A stretch of 60,163 nt of DNA from Oscillospiraceae bacterium (GTDB lineage Bacteria > Bacillota > Clostridia > Oscillospirales > Oscillospiraceae): positions 1 to 60,163 of the forward strand of contig SVLI01000011.1 of NCBI GenBank assembly GCA_015068035.1, written 5' to 3'. The position numbers and the translations under genes are program-made. The notes beneath the pieces are model-generated. The model saw nothing but the letters and a program-made list of their open reading frames with translations, did not search any database and was not told where the DNA came from. Below, one piece after another: positions 41,881-60,047 of this stretch. The number at the start of each line of letters is the position of its first letter. Positions within the stretch are counted from its first letter, which is position 1.

Positions 41881-42828
41881 ATGAAAACCATCATCACCAA
41901 ACCGGGCGAGATCATTGATTTTGAAACCGTGTTCGTCGAGAATCCGGCAATCTCCGGAAATCCGGCGCCCAAGCGCGTCGGCCGCGTCGAGCGTGTCGAC
42001 TACACGACCGACGTATACGAAGACGGCGTGACCTATCCGAAGTATTGTAACGTCTATCTGCCCTACTGCTATGATCCCGAGGATAAGAGCCGCAAGTACA
42101 ACGTGCTTTACTACCAGCACGGCAACACCTGCGACCCCGAAATCTTCACCGGCGAGGAGCAGAAGAAGTTTGATGCGCTCTTTGACTCCGGCGAGATTGA
42201 CCCCTGCATCATCGTATCCATCACCTATTACTTTGACGTCACCAAGGACGTGGAAGAGCGCAGAGCAACCGGTGCCGTGCCCGCGGGTGACGGACATTAT
42301 CCGGGCATTAAGGGCAACTACTATCGCGAAGTGATTGAGGATATCATCCCCGCGGTCGAGATGAAGTATAACACCTATCTGACCGGCACAAGCAAAGAGA
42401 AGATCATCGCCGCGCGCGATCACCGCGCATTCACCGGCTATTCCCGCGGCTGCGTCTGCACCTGGTATATGTTCCACAACGCGCTGCCCTACTTCCGCTG
42501 GTACTCCCCGATGAGCTGCCATGTGACGGTTGGTCGCAGCGTCCATGCCGATGTTACGCAGGAAGAGGTTATGGATTACATCCTCAAGCCCATCCACGAG
42601 AACCCCGATTATCCTTTCTACATCTATGCCGCGACCGGCGGCCCCGAGGATGTGGGCGCCAGACGGCAGTATCCGCAGATGAAGTTCATCACCAAGGCCG
42701 AGCCCTTCTCCTACGGCACGGACACGAAGAAGAACAACATCTATTTCTCCATCGCGGAGTTCGACCACACGGATCTGCTCGTCCCCTATTACTATTACAA
42801 TTCGCTACAGGTCCTTTTCAAGCTGTAA
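41881..42828 (+). CDS. Alpha/beta-hydrolase esterase, CE1/esterase D-like
   Basis: 315 residues. CNVYLPYCYDPEDKSRKYNV then YYQHGNTCDPEIFTGEEQK is the typical start of feruloyl/acetylxylan esterases of CE1. The nucleophile elbow is FTGYSRGCVCTW (GxSxG), and the catalytic His is probably in FDHTDL or near it. No signal peptide is present, so it would act in the cytoplasm on imported substrates. Many CE1-like esterases release hydroxycinnamic acids from plant polysaccharide fragments; the substrate here is unknown. AAAGGGG lies before the ATG. It is the last gene before a strong terminator. Confidence 0.85.
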   Translation: MKTIITKPGEIIDFETVFVENPAISGNPAPKRVGRVERVDYTTDVYEDGVTYPKYCNVYLPYCYDPEDKSRKYNVLYYQHGNTCDPEIFTGEEQKKFDALFDSGEIDPCIIVSITYYFDVTKDVEERRATGAVPAGDGHYPGIKGNYYREVIEDIIPAVEMKYNTYLTGTSKEKIIAARDHRAFTGYSRGCVCTWYMFHNALPYFRWYSPMSCHVTVGRSVHADVTQEEVMDYILKPIHENPDYPFYIYAATGGPEDVGARRQYPQMKFITKAEPFSYGTDTKKNNIYFSIAEFDHTDLLVPYYYYNSLQVLFKL

Positions 42829-42857
42829 AAGGCCCGCAACGCGCAAAACAAGAAATC

Positions 42858-42892
42858 AGGCCCAGCCCCAACATCGGGGCCGGGCCTTTTGT
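42858..42892 (+). terminator. Intrinsic terminator of the pot-kinase-esterase stretch
   Basis: AGGCCC(A)GCCCC / GGGGC(C)GGGCCT (42858-42869 with 42876-42887), then TTTTGTTTT. Confidence 0.88.
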
Positions 42893-42933
42893 TTTCCCGC
42901 CATTTGCTGGTATAATAAAAACACAAGTTTTCT

Positions 42934-42960
42934 GTAACGAAACCGATATTCGTGCGTCAT
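42934..42960 (+). promoter_or_regulatory. ECF-type promoter of the second sigma/anti-sigma pair
   Basis: GTAAC (42934-42938), 16 bp, CGTCAT (42955-42960), a textbook ECF promoter with AAC and CGTC elements, 22 bases before the sigma start. A TATAAT at 42911-42916 could also give basal sigma-A transcription. Autoregulation is inferred. Confidence 0.6.
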
Positions 42961-42981
42961 AGGTGCGAGGGAGGTGAGAAA

Positions 42982-43457
42982 GTGACGGATTTTCAGGAAG
43001 TGTATAAGCTGTACTTCCGGGATGTGTACCGATACGCTCTGTCGCTGTGCCGGAACGAATCGGTGGCAGAGGAAATAACACAGGAGACGTTCTATAAGGC
43101 ATTGGAAAAGTTGAGCAGCTTCGACGGCAAGTGCAAATTGTCCGTTTGGCTGTGCCAGATTGCCAAGAACACCTACATATCCATGTGCCGAAAGGATAAG
43201 CGCTTGGATCCAAATGCCGATACGGCTCTGCTCCCATGCGATGGAATATCGAAGATGCCTTCTCCGTCCGGGAAACGGCCTTTGCAATTCACAGGGTGCT
43301 CCACGCTTTGGAGGAACCGTATAAGGAGGTCTTCTCCCTCCGGGCATTCGGCGAGCTATCGTTTAAGCAGATCGCCGAGCTTTTTGGCAGAACGGAGACC
43401 TGGGCCAGAGTCACTTATCACCGGGCGAGGCTGAAAATCAAGGAGGAATTAAAGTGA
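42982..43457 (+). pseudogene. ECF sigma factor broken by a -1 frameshift
   Basis: The first frame (GTG at 42982, GGGAGGTG upstream) encodes region 2: VYKLYFRDVYRYALSLCRNE and SVAEEITQETFYKALEKLSS, then KLSVWLCQIAKNTYISMCRK. After LDPNADTALLP near 43235 it drifts into non-family sequence. The next frame continues the same protein: NIEDAFSVRETAFAIHRVLH, ALEEPYKEVFSLRAFGELSF, then the helix-turn-helix KQIAELFGRTETWARVTYHR to a stop at 43455-43457. One base has been lost near 43225-43245, or a -1 shift is used. No classical slippery run is visible. The downstream anti-sigma gene is intact. Sequencing error is the simplest alternative. Confidence 0.8.
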
Positions 43458-44236
43458 AATTACCCTGCAAAGTCATTGAAGATATGCTGCCCATATACTA
43501 TGACGGCATTTGCTCTGACGAAAGTGCGGCGCTGGTCGAGGAACACCTGCGGGAATGCCCCGATTGCAGCCGTGTGCTCTCAGATCTTCAAACCAATATG
43601 GCGTCTCCCGAAAATTCGGTGGACGATATGAAACCGCTGGAGGAGATCCAAAAGAAATGGAAGAAAGAAAAGCGCCATTCAGTAAAAAAGGGCGTCTGTA
43701 TCACGCTGGCGATCATCGCCGCAGTTCTGATCGTTTGGGCCTGTATATGGTATTTCGGCTACGCAATCCACTATGACAAACTCGCCGGGAAGCTGGAGAA
43801 CATCAAGGGCGACTCGGCCGCCATGACAACCGCAAGCCACACTTTGGAATATGATGACTATCGGATCGTTCTGAAAAAGCCGGGCTTTCTCAGCGAGGGC
43901 GGATTCATCCATATTGGCGACAAAGAGGGCATGGTGATCTTCCTCGACGAGGGCTGGAACGAGATCGGCTACAACAGGGAAATGTACCTCGATCTGTTCT
44001 TCTATCCGGAATTCGGCGGCGGCTACCGAAGCGCCATCGTCTTTTGCGACGGCGAGCATACATGGTGGGTATGGCTCGCGCCGGGATTGACATACAATTA
44101 CGAGCTCTATAACTCTGCCAACCGCCCTGCGGAAGAGATCGCTTTTCTTGAACAGCTGCTCGCGGACTATCGGGAGGAAATCAACGCGCTTACGGACGTG
44201 GCAAAGGATGTGTGGAACATCGACCTGCAAAAATAA
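43454..44236 (+). CDS. Zinc-finger anti-sigma factor, membrane-bound
   Basis: 260 residues. The N-terminal zf-HC2-type zinc finger reads EEHLRECPDCSRVLSDL, with an additional C5 in MKLPCKVIEDMLPIYYDGIC; this H-x3-C-x2-C unit binds the sigma factor. A membrane helix spans about 80-101 (ITLAIIAAVLIVWACIWYFG). The outside domain is beta-rich and aromatic (EHTWWVWLAPGLTYNYELYN), with no recognised enzyme motif. The GTG start overlaps the sigma stop by four bases. If the sigma gene is really broken, this protein is an orphan inhibitor. Confidence 0.87.
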   Translation: MKLPCKVIEDMLPIYYDGICSDESAALVEEHLRECPDCSRVLSDLQTNMASPENSVDDMKPLEEIQKKWKKEKRHSVKKGVCITLAIIAAVLIVWACIWYFGYAIHYDKLAGKLENIKGDSAAMTTASHTLEYDDYRIVLKKPGFLSEGGFIHIGDKEGMVIFLDEGWNEIGYNREMYLDLFFYPEFGGGYRSAIVFCDGEHTWWVWLAPGLTYNYELYNSANRPAEEIAFLEQLLADYREEINALTDVAKDVWNIDLQK

Positions 44237-44250
44237 ATAGCTCAACAAAT

Positions 44251-44282
44251 GCGAAAAGGTGCCGAAACCGGCACCTTTTCGC
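44251..44282. terminator. Bidirectional terminator hairpin
   Basis: GCGAAAAGGTGCCG (44251-44264), loop AAAC, CGGCACCTTTTCGC (44269-44282). The internal A/T runs suit termination in both directions, for the anti-sigma gene and the convergent HAD gene. Confidence 0.75.
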
Positions 44283-44362
44283 ATTCTGAAGATATCCTGT
44301 ACGCACACTTTCTACTTGGGCGAACTCTGCAAGGCCTTCTTACAGTCCTGATTTACTTATCC

Positions 44363-45016
44363 CTAATCCCGCAGCAGGAGCGATTGAAGCTCCCCCACGG
44401 TGCCGACAACGAACTCCGCCGCGCGCAGCTCGTCCGCCTCGCCGTAGCCGTAGAGCACCGCAACACAGGGCAGCCCGATATTATGCGCGCCCTCAATGTC
44501 GTATTTGCGGTCGCCGACCATGACCATGTCCGCCTTGTCGCCATTCTGCGCATCCAGGCGGCGCATCAATTCCTCCAGCACCAGCGTCTTTGTGCCGAAA
44601 CGGCCGTCCAGCTCGCAGCCGACGACCTGCTCAAAGTAATCCAACACGCCGTAAGACGCCAAAATTTCCTCAACAAATACACGAGGCTTGGAGCTGGCAA
44701 TGCACAGCCGCTTTCCGGCATCCCGCAGCGCACGCAGCATTTCCGGCACGCCCGGATAGGACTCATGCTCATGAACGCCCTTCTCCGCGTAACGCGCGCG
44801 GAAAAGGCGCACACCCTCCTGCACCTGCTGCTCCGTCATGTCATTATTGTCGCGAAAAGACGATTCCAGCGGCGGCCCGATAAAATAGCGCAGCGTGCTC
44901 AGCTCCCCAACCGGAAAACCGAGCGCTTTGAGCGCGTGGGCCGCGCAGCGCGTGATGCCCACGCCGCTGTCACAGAGCGTGCCGTCAAAATCAAATAAAA
45001 TCACATTCCATCCCAT
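44363..45016 (-). CDS. HAD-family hydrolase, phosphoglycolate phosphatase-like
   Basis: 217 residues. Motif I VILFDFDGTLCDSGVG holds the nucleophilic Asp and the acid/base Asp; motif II is CIASSKPRVFVEEIL with the serine, and motif III/IV is MVMVGDRKYDIEGAHNIGLP with the metal-binding aspartates. A helical cap (TRCAAHALKALGFPV to FRARYAEKG) is that of Gph/pyrophosphatase-type enzymes. The ATG at 45016 is chosen because GAGGTAC lies just upstream and the protein then begins directly before motif I. A separate consensus promoter precedes it. Substrate uncertain. Confidence 0.9.
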   Translation of the reverse strand: MGWNVILFDFDGTLCDSGVGITRCAAHALKALGFPVGELSTLRYFIGPPLESSFRDNNDMTEQQVQEGVRLFRARYAEKGVHEHESYPGVPEMLRALRDAGKRLCIASSKPRVFVEEILASYGVLDYFEQVVGCELDGRFGTKTLVLEELMRRLDAQNGDKADMVMVGDRKYDIEGAHNIGLPCVAVLYGYGEADELRAAEFVVGTVGELQSLLLRD

Positions 45017-45052
45017 AACCGTTGTACCTCGTGACCTCCAAAGATTTATGCA

Positions 45053-45081
45053 ATTATATATCTCAAATTGGCCAATGTCAA
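45053..45081 (-). promoter_or_regulatory. Consensus sigma-A promoter of the HAD gene
   Basis: Minus strand TTGACA (45076-45081), 17 bp, TATAAT (45053-45058). Confidence 0.93.
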
Positions 45082-45156
45082 TCAATCCCCCGCGTGCATA
45101 GTCTGGAATGAATGATCCATGCGGCGAAATGTCGCCGCGGAAAGGATGCCTGGACT

Positions 45157-46233
45157 ATGGCGAAAGGAAAAGCTCTTCCCTTTTTTCTCGGCGCGAACAC
45201 GCCGAAGGGGTTCTATTCCCTGTACGATCAATACGTCAGCACACAGCGCGGGGATTTCCTGTATGTACTCAAGGGCGGGCCGGGCTGCGGCAAATCCAGC
45301 TTCATGCGGCGCATCGCGGAGGCCGCGCTGGATTCCGGACTGGACGTGGAATACATCCTGTGTTCCGGCGATCCGGACTCCCTTGACGGCGTCTACATCC
45401 CCGAAAAACGTATCGCCTACGTGGACGGCACGGCCCCGCATGTCCTCGAGCCGGACTGCTGCGGCGCCGCCGGTGCTTATCTCGATCTGAGTCGGTATCT
45501 CGACACCGCCGCGCTGCAGCACAAGCTGCCCGAACTGCTTGACCTGCAGCGTCGCTACAAGGCGAAATACGCGCATGCCTACACGCTCTTGCGCGCGCTC
45601 CCCTCGTTCAGCCCGGAGGCGCTTGACGGTCTGCTCACAGAAGATGACTATGCCGCCGCAGCGCACAGAGCTGAAAGTGCGGCAAATCGAATGCCCAAAA
45701 CGCAAAGAAAGACCCCTGTCGAGCCACGTACGCGCTTTCTGCGTGCATTTTCCGCCAAAGGCGAATCGTTCTGCACCGAAACAGTCCGCGCCTTGTGTGA
45801 CAAGGTTTATCTGCTTGATGACCGGCTCGGGCTGGCGGACACATATTTGAAGGCGCTGATGAGCGCGGCACAAAAGCGTCGGCACGCACTGATCCTCTGC
45901 CCCGATCCGCTTGCACCAGAACGCTTGGAGGCCGTACTGCTCCCGGAGCTTCGGCTTGGCTATATCGCCGAGCGCACCGTCGGTTTGGAGGGGCTCCCCG
46001 CCGCCCGGCACATCCGTCTTGACAAAATCCCGGACGAAACGCGCACAAGCGCTTTCCGCGCACGTCTGCGTGCGCTGACCAGGCAGCGCGCAGAACTGCT
46101 CAGCCAAGCGCAACTCTCCCTTGCGCAGGCGAAAACGCTGCATGATGCGCTGGAGGCGCAGTATAATCCCCATGTGAATTTTGCCGGTGTGCTTGCCGAA
46201 GCCAAGACACACGTACAGCGGATCATCCGTTGA
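45157..46233 (+). CDS. Uncharacterised P-loop ATPase, PRK06851-like
   Basis: 358 residues. It begins [20 protein letters not shown], followed by a Walker A loop in [40 protein letters not shown] and [14 protein letters not shown] contain the likely Walker B acidic residues. The middle has a long helical region (residues ~120-215), and a second copy of the family fold usually found here is shortened. Residue patterns match a conserved Clostridia family with no known function (PRK06851 as I recall it). The start at 45157 follows GGAAAGGATG. It is convergent with tuf across a shared terminator and transcribed away from the HAD gene. Confidence 0.75.
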   Translation: MAKGKALPFFLGANTPKGFYSLYDQYVSTQRGDFLYVLKGGPGCGKSSFMRRIAEAALDSGLDVEYILCSGDPDSLDGVYIPEKRIAYVDGTAPHVLEPDCCGAAGAYLDLSRYLDTAALQHKLPELLDLQRRYKAKYAHAYTLLRALPSFSPEALDGLLTEDDYAAAAHRAESAANRMPKTQRKTPVEPRTRFLRAFSAKGESFCTETVRALCDKVYLLDDRLGLADTYLKALMSAAQKRRHALILCPDPLAPERLEAVLLPELRLGYIAERTVGLEGLPAARHIRLDKIPDETRTSAFRARLRALTRQRAELLSQAQLSLAQAKTLHDALEAQYNPHVNFAGVLAEAKTHVQRIIR

Positions 46234-46246
46234 TTTTGGGCAAGAG

Positions 46247-46280
46247 AAAAAGCGCCGAAAGCAGAGCTTTCGGCGCTTTT
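46247..46280. terminator. Bidirectional terminator between the ATPase gene and tuf
   Basis: AAAAAGCGCCGAAAGC, loop AGA, GCTTTCGGCGCTTTT (46247-46280). Both strands end in T-runs, so it serves the ATPase gene and tuf. Confidence 0.92.
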
Positions 46281-46312
46281 GTTGTTTTGCGAATTGGTAT
46301 TATCTCAGGCGA

Positions 46313-47515
46313 TTACTCGTTGATGCCGATGACAACACCGGAGCCGACGGTACGGCCGCCCTCGCGGATAGCGAAGCGGAGGCCGGGCTCGATGGCGATG
46401 GGGGTGATCAGCTCGACGTCCATGTCGACGTTATCGCCAGGCATGCACATCTCGACGCCCTCGGGCAGGTTGATGACGCCGGTAACGTCCGTGGTACGGA
46501 AGTAGAACTGCGGACGATAGTTGTTGAAGAACGGAGTGTGACGGCCGCCCTCTTCCTTGGACAGGACGTAGACCTGGCCCTTGAACTTGGTGTGGGGGTG
46601 GATGCTCTTGGGCTGAGCCAGAACCTGGCCACGCTCAACGGACTTCTTGTCGATACCACGCAGCAGGCAGCCGACGTTGTCGCCAGCCTCGGCGTACTCG
46701 AGGGTCTTGTGGAACATCTCGGTGCCGGTGACGGTGGTCTCAACGCTCTCGTCCTTCAGGCCAACGATCTCAACCTTGTCGCCGATCTTGACGCGGCCAC
46801 GCTCAACACGACCGGTAACAACAGTACCACGGCCGGAGATGGTGAAGACGTCCTCGATGGGCATCAGGAAGGGCAGGTCAGACTTACGCTCGGGAGTGGG
46901 GATCCACTCGTCAACAGCGTCCATGAGCTCCTTGATGCAGGCATACTCGGGAGCAGAAGGATCGTTGGACTCGGAAACCAGAGCGTTCAGAGCGGAACCA
47001 CGAACGATGGGGGTGTCATCGCCGGGGAAGCCGTAGAAGTCGAGCAGCTCGCGGACTTCCATCTCAACAAGCTCAAGCAGCTCATCGTCGTCGACCTGGT
47101 CGCACTTGTTCAGGAAGACGAGGACGGAAGGCACGTTAACCTGGCGGGCCAGCAGCAGGTGCTCGCGGGTCTGCGCCATAGGACCGTCGGAAGCAGCGAT
47201 AACGAGGATCGCGCCGTCCATCTGGGCAGCACCGGTGATCATGTTCTTGATATAGTCGGCGTGGCCCGGGCAGTCAACGTGAGCGTAGTGACGGTTCTCG
47301 GTCTCGTACTCAACGTGAGCGGTGTTGATGGTGATGCCGCGCTCGCGCTCTTCGGGAGCCTTATCGATGGAAGAGTAATCGGTGTACTCAGCCTTGCCCT
47401 GCATAGCCAGGTACTTGGTGATGGCAGCGGTGGTGGTGGTCTTACCATGGTCGATGTGGCCGATGGTGCCGATGTTGACGTGGGGCTTGCTGCGGTTGAA
47501 CATTTGCTTAGCCAT
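46313..47515 (-). CDS. tuf: Elongation factor Tu
   Basis: 400 residues. The GTPase that brings aminoacyl-tRNA to the ribosome. G1 [16 protein letters not shown] at residue 19, effector region with [17 protein letters not shown]3 [11 protein letters not shown]4 NKCD, then domain 2 ([13 protein letters not shown]) and domain 3 ending [19 protein letters not shown] precedes the ATG. It follows fusA by 67 bases in the same direction, the standard rpsL-rpsG-fusA-tuf order, and ends at a terminator shared with the convergent ATPase gene. Codon use is strongly biased, as expected for a very highly expressed gene. Confidence 0.99.
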   Translation of the reverse strand: MAKQMFNRSKPHVNIGTIGHIDHGKTTTTAAITKYLAMQGKAEYTDYSSIDKAPEERERGITINTAHVEYETENRHYAHVDCPGHADYIKNMITGAAQMDGAILVIAASDGPMAQTREHLLLARQVNVPSVLVFLNKCDQVDDDELLELVEMEVRELLDFYGFPGDDTPIVRGSALNALVSESNDPSAPEYACIKELMDAVDEWIPTPERKSDLPFLMPIEDVFTISGRGTVVTGRVERGRVKIGDKVEIVGLKDESVETTVTGTEMFHKTLEYAEAGDNVGCLLRGIDKKSVERGQVLAQPKSIHPHTKFKGQVYVLSKEEGGRHTPFFNNYRPQFYFRTTDVTGVINLPEGVEMCMPGDNVDMDVELITPIAIEPGLRFAIREGGRTVGSGVVIGINE

Positions 47516-47582
47516 TAATTTTTCCTCCTTATGTGGTGTTTCGTTATTAAATCATTAATTTCGCATTGGGAAATTTATTTTC

Positions 47583-49661
<2,079 letters not shown>

Positions 49662-49667
49662 AATCTT

Positions 49668-50138
49668 TTACCACCTGTAGTGTGCAAACGCCTTGTTGGA
49701 CTCGGCCATCTTGTGGGTATCCTCGCGCTTCTTCACAGAGGCGCCGAGGTTGTTGCACGCGTCCATAATTTCACCGGCAAGGCGCTCTTTCATGGTCTTC
49801 TCGCTGCGCTTGCGGGAATAATCCGTCAGCCAGCGCAGGCCGAGGGTCTGACGACGCTCGGGGCGAACCTCCATCGGGACCTGATAGGTCGCACCACCGA
49901 CACGGCGGGCCTTAACCTCCAGACTGGGCATGATGTTGTTGAGGGCTTCGGTGAAGACCTCCAGCGGGTTGCGGTCCATCTTCTTCTCGATGATGGCGAA
50001 GGCATCGTACACGACCTTCTGCGCAACGCCCTTTTTGCCGTCCAGCATAATGCTGTTGACCAGCTTGGTCACCAGAACACTGTTGTAAACAGGATCCGGC
50101 AGAATTTCTCTCTTGGGAACGTTACCTCTTCTGGGCAC
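49668..50138 (-). CDS. rpsG: 30S ribosomal protein S7
   Basis: 156 residues: [20 protein letters not shown] at the start, [20 protein letters not shown] in the middle and [18 protein letters not shown] at the end. S7 nucleates assembly of the 30S head and lines the E site. A GTG start is used, with AAGGAGG about eight bases upstream. The 123-base gap to rpsL contains a small GC hairpin of the type that can bind ribosomal protein repressors, but I cannot show this. Confidence 0.98.
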   Translation of the reverse strand: MPRRGNVPKREILPDPVYNSVLVTKLVNSIMLDGKKGVAQKVVYDAFAIIEKKMDRNPLEVFTEALNNIMPSLEVKARRVGGATYQVPMEVRPERRQTLGLRWLTDYSRKRSEKTMKERLAGEIMDACNNLGASVKKREDTHKMAESNKAFAHYRW

Positions 50139-50261
50139 TTAACTTCCCTCCTTCATTATGAAATGAGTTCACAGGTACTCGGAGACCCCTTAGGCCCCCG
50201 TCTGCGCCCCGGGTAGCTATATAATATCATATAGGAACCAACAGGGCTGTTGGGGATTTGC

Positions 50262-50675
50262 TTACTTCTTCGGGCGCTTGGCACCGTACTTGGAGCGAGC
50301 CTGCTTACGGTTGGCAACTCCCTGCGCGTCAAGCGTACCACGGATGATGTGGTAACGAACGCCAGGCAGGTCCTTAACACGGCCGCCGCGGATCATCACG
50401 ACGGAGTGCTCCTGCAGGTTGTGTCCGATGCCGGGAATGTACGCGGTGACCTCGTAACCGTTGGTCAGGCGCACACGGGCGATCTTACGCAGAGCGGAGT
50501 TCGGCTTCTTCGGAGTCGAAGTACGAACGGCAGTGCAGACACCACGCTTCTGGGGCGCGCTCAGATCCGTCTCACGATTCTTCAGGGTGTTGAGGCCCTT
50601 CTGCATCGCGGGGGAGTTGGACTTGTACGTCACCTTTTCTCTTCCCTTGCGGACGAGCTGGTTAAAAGTCGGCAT
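50262..50675 (-). CDS. rpsL: 30S ribosomal protein S12
   Basis: 137 residues. [20 protein letters not shown] starts it; [20 protein letters not shown] and [17 protein letters not shown] contain the two lysines (after TP and in GRVKD) whose changes give streptomycin resistance, both unaltered here. It ends [19 protein letters not shown] precedes the ATG. It has its own sigma-A promoter at 50773-50801, separate from rpoBC. Confidence 0.98.
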   Translation of the reverse strand: MPTFNQLVRKGREKVTYKSNSPAMQKGLNTLKNRETDLSAPQKRGVCTAVRTSTPKKPNSALRKIARVRLTNGYEVTAYIPGIGHNLQEHSVVMIRGGRVKDLPGVRYHIIRGTLDAQGVANRKQARSKYGAKRPKK

Positions 50676-50772
50676 GATTTTCCTCCTTTCCTCAAGACTT
50701 TATTTTGGCCGATTTTTAGGGGAAAACCAGCCAAAATCCTCATTAGGGCGCAATTCGCCCATACGAATAAGG

Positions 50773-50801
50773 ATTTTAGCATATTCCACAAAATTAGTCA
50801 A
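50773..50801 (-). promoter_or_regulatory. Sigma-A promoter of rpsL-rpsG-fusA-tuf
   Basis: Minus strand TTGACT (50796-50801), 17 bp, TAAAAT (50773-50778), with a leader of about 90 bases before rpsL. It lies just downstream of the rpoC terminator. Confidence 0.85.
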
Positions 50802-50840
50802 GGAAATTTTCGTAATAAATCGAAACTTTTCTTCAAAAAG

Positions 50841-50874
50841 GAAAGCTCCGGAAGGCTTCCCCTCCGGAGCTTTC
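50841..50874 (-). terminator. Terminator of rpoBC
   Basis: Stem GAAAGCTCCGG / CCGGAGCTTTC (50841-50851 with 50864-50874), then CCTTTTTG on the minus strand. It separates the rpoBC and rpsL transcription units. Confidence 0.85.
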
Positions 50875-50887
50875 ATCTCAATTTATC

Positions 50888-54502
<3,615 letters not shown>

Positions 54503-54505
54503 CGA

Positions 54506-58240
<3,735 letters not shown>

Positions 58241-58547
58241 CGGACTTCACTCCTTATAATAAGTATTGGGCGGCACTCAACTTTGTACGCCCGGGTTTGT
58301 TGTTACATATTTTGCTCGTTTTGCATTTCCCTGTTGCATTCCGCAGCAAATCCTGTTACAATCAAAATCGAAATAGGATACTGGGGGAAAAGCCGCCCGT
58401 CGCGTATAGACAGGTCAAGCTATTATACATATTCTTCCAAGCCTTGTCAAGGGACAATTTATCCGTTTTGCGTAAAATTTTGCTTTTGTCTGCGGCAGGT
58501 GTGTGCATCACACTTTGCCGCTTTTTTGACGCCAGGAGTGAATGTCC
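58241..58547. other. Divergent regulatory region between rpoB and the glycosyltransferase-like gene
   Basis: Apart from the rpoB promoter at 58422-58450, this 307-base gap holds the ~175-base rpoB leader. The leader contains no obvious hairpin terminator and no gene. Confidence 0.6.
58422..58450 (-). promoter_or_regulatory. Consensus sigma-A promoter of rpoBC
   Basis: Minus strand TTGACA (58445-58450), 17 bp, TATAAT (58422-58427), a perfect match. The rpoB leader is about 175 bases. Confidence 0.92.
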
Positions 58548-59768
58548 ATGGATCTGATCATCTATATATTGCTTTGTGTGCTCGCCGTTTTGTGCTTGGT
58601 TCTGTTGCGCACCGAAGGGCTGCTGCGCAAAAACAGCGCGCTTTTCATCTCCGCGGGCGTGGTTCTGTTTGCCTTTGTGCTGCGCGCCCGCTGCCTGCCC
58701 CACATCACCTATGACTATCAGGATTTTCTGGTCAAGTGGGTCGATCATTTCCGCGCAAACGGCGGCTTTCGCGGCATCGTGAACTATCACGGCAACTATA
58801 ACATTCCATATCTGTATTTTCTCGCGCTCTTTTCTTACAGCGATATGGAGCCGCTCGGCTTCATCAAGCTGCTGTCCATTCTGTTCGATGTGCTGCTGGC
58901 CTGGGGCGTCTGCCGCCTGACGGGTGTATTCGGCGCATCGGAAGGAAAGCGGCGCGCCGCTTTCCTCGGCACGCTGTTGCTGCCGACGGTGCTGCTCAAC
59001 GGCGCCTATTGGGGCCAGTGCGACAGCATTTACGTCGCGCTCGCGATCTGGTCGCTCTACTTTATCTTCAAGGGCAAACCTTGCCTCTCTATGGTTTTCC
59101 TCGCGCTGTCCTTCTCGTTCAAGCTGCAAGCCATCTTCTTTCTGCCGGTTTATTTTCTGTTCCTGTGCCGAAAGCAGCTCAAGCTGTGGCAGCTTCCAAT
59201 TTTCCCGCTGACCTATCTGGTCGTCGTCCTCCCTGCGGTGCTGCTGGGCAAGCCGTTTTCGGAGACGCTCACGCTGTATTTCAGCCAGATGGGCACGGTT
59301 GGCAGCGCGATGAACTACAACTCCCCCTCCGTCTTTGCTCTGCTGCGGCCGGAGAACACGGAGCTTGCCTCCAAACTCGCCATTGGCGCTGCGTTTGCGT
59401 TCATTCTCCTTGTGTATGCCCTGTTCATCCGCAAGGCCAAGCGCACCGGCAACGAATCCGGCCTGACCGCGGCGCTTCTGCTCGTGGTTGCCATTCCGTT
59501 TTTGCTACCGCATATGCACGACCGCTATTTCTTCGGCGCGGATGTGCTCTCCTTCGCCGTTGCATTCGTGATTCCGGAGCTGCTGCCGGTTCCGGTCCTG
59601 TGCTCCTTTGCTTCCCTGCTCGGTTATCACGCCTATCTGCGCGGGCGTTACCTGATGCCTATGTCCTGGGGCGCGGTGGCGCTGATCCTTGCAATAATCT
59701 GGCTTTTGGTCGAGCTGTTTTTCCTTCTGCGCACGCGCGCAAACCCGCGAAAAAGAAAAAGCGGATAA
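58548..59768 (+). CDS. Polytopic membrane protein, glycosyltransferase (GT39/87-like)
   Basis: 406 residues with about ten membrane helices. After the first two helices, ITYDYQDFLVKWVDHFRANG resembles the acidic luminal loop of C-type glycosyltransferases. LPTVLLNGAYWGQCDSIYVA is the WGQxDS motif seen in many GT39/GT87-like proteins that use polyprenyl-phosphate sugars, and LLPHMHDRYFF the late loop. The start at 58548 is preferred to 58542 because AGGAG is nine bases upstream. The basic C-terminus (RANPRKRKSG) fits a cytoplasmic end. Acceptor and sugar unknown. Confidence 0.75.
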   Translation: MDLIIYILLCVLAVLCLVLLRTEGLLRKNSALFISAGVVLFAFVLRARCLPHITYDYQDFLVKWVDHFRANGGFRGIVNYHGNYNIPYLYFLALFSYSDMEPLGFIKLLSILFDVLLAWGVCRLTGVFGASEGKRRAAFLGTLLLPTVLLNGAYWGQCDSIYVALAIWSLYFIFKGKPCLSMVFLALSFSFKLQAIFFLPVYFLFLCRKQLKLWQLPIFPLTYLVVVLPAVLLGKPFSETLTLYFSQMGTVGSAMNYNSPSVFALLRPENTELASKLAIGAAFAFILLVYALFIRKAKRTGNESGLTAALLLVVAIPFLLPHMHDRYFFGADVLSFAVAFVIPELLPVPVLCSFASLLGYHAYLRGRYLMPMSWGAVALILAIIWLLVELFFLLRTRANPRKRKSG

Positions 59769-59784
59769 AGCTTGCATTTTGGTG

Positions 59785-59813
59785 TTGACATTTCCAGACG
59801 CAGCGGGTATAAT
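59785..59813 (+). promoter_or_regulatory. Consensus sigma-A promoter of tRNA-Leu
   Basis: TTGACA (59785-59790), 17 bp, TATAAT (59808-59813), 39 bases before the tRNA 5' end. Confidence 0.95.
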
Positions 59814-59852
59814 AGCCCATGCGTCTGGGAAATGCCGGCGCGAAAAGAATAT

Positions 59853-59937
59853 GCGAGAGTGCTGGAACAGGTAGACAGGCACGTTTGAGGGGCGTGTGTC
59901 AACCGACGTGGGAGTTCAAGTCTCCTCTCTCGCACCA
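59853..59937 (+). tRNA. tRNA-Leu (anticodon GAG)
   Basis: 85 bases with an encoded CCA. Acceptor stem GCGAGAG / CTCTCGC, a D-arm with GGTAGACAG, anticodon stem CACGT / GCGTG enclosing loop TTGAGGG (anticodon GAG), a long variable arm and T-arm with GTTCAAGTC. The class II structure with long variable arm and this anticodon mean leucine. It has its own promoter and terminator. Confidence 0.97.
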
Positions 59938-59976
59938 AAAAAGCACGATGGTTCATCTGAACCATCGTGCTTTTTC
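59938..59976 (+). terminator. Intrinsic terminator of tRNA-Leu
   Basis: AAAAAGCACGATGGTTC (59938-59954), loop ATCT, perfect complement (59959-59975) ending in TTTTT. Confidence 0.95.
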
Positions 59977-59984
59977 TATATTGG

Positions 59985-60013
59985 TTGATGTTTACACAGC
60001 AATTTGATACAAT
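59985..60013 (+). promoter_or_regulatory. Candidate promoter of the GNAT gene
   Basis: TTGATG (59985-59990), 17 bp, TACAAT (60008-60013), 34 bases before the start codon. Confidence 0.55.
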
Positions 60014-60047
60014 CTATTCGACAAACTTGAATTTGCAGGTGAATGAA

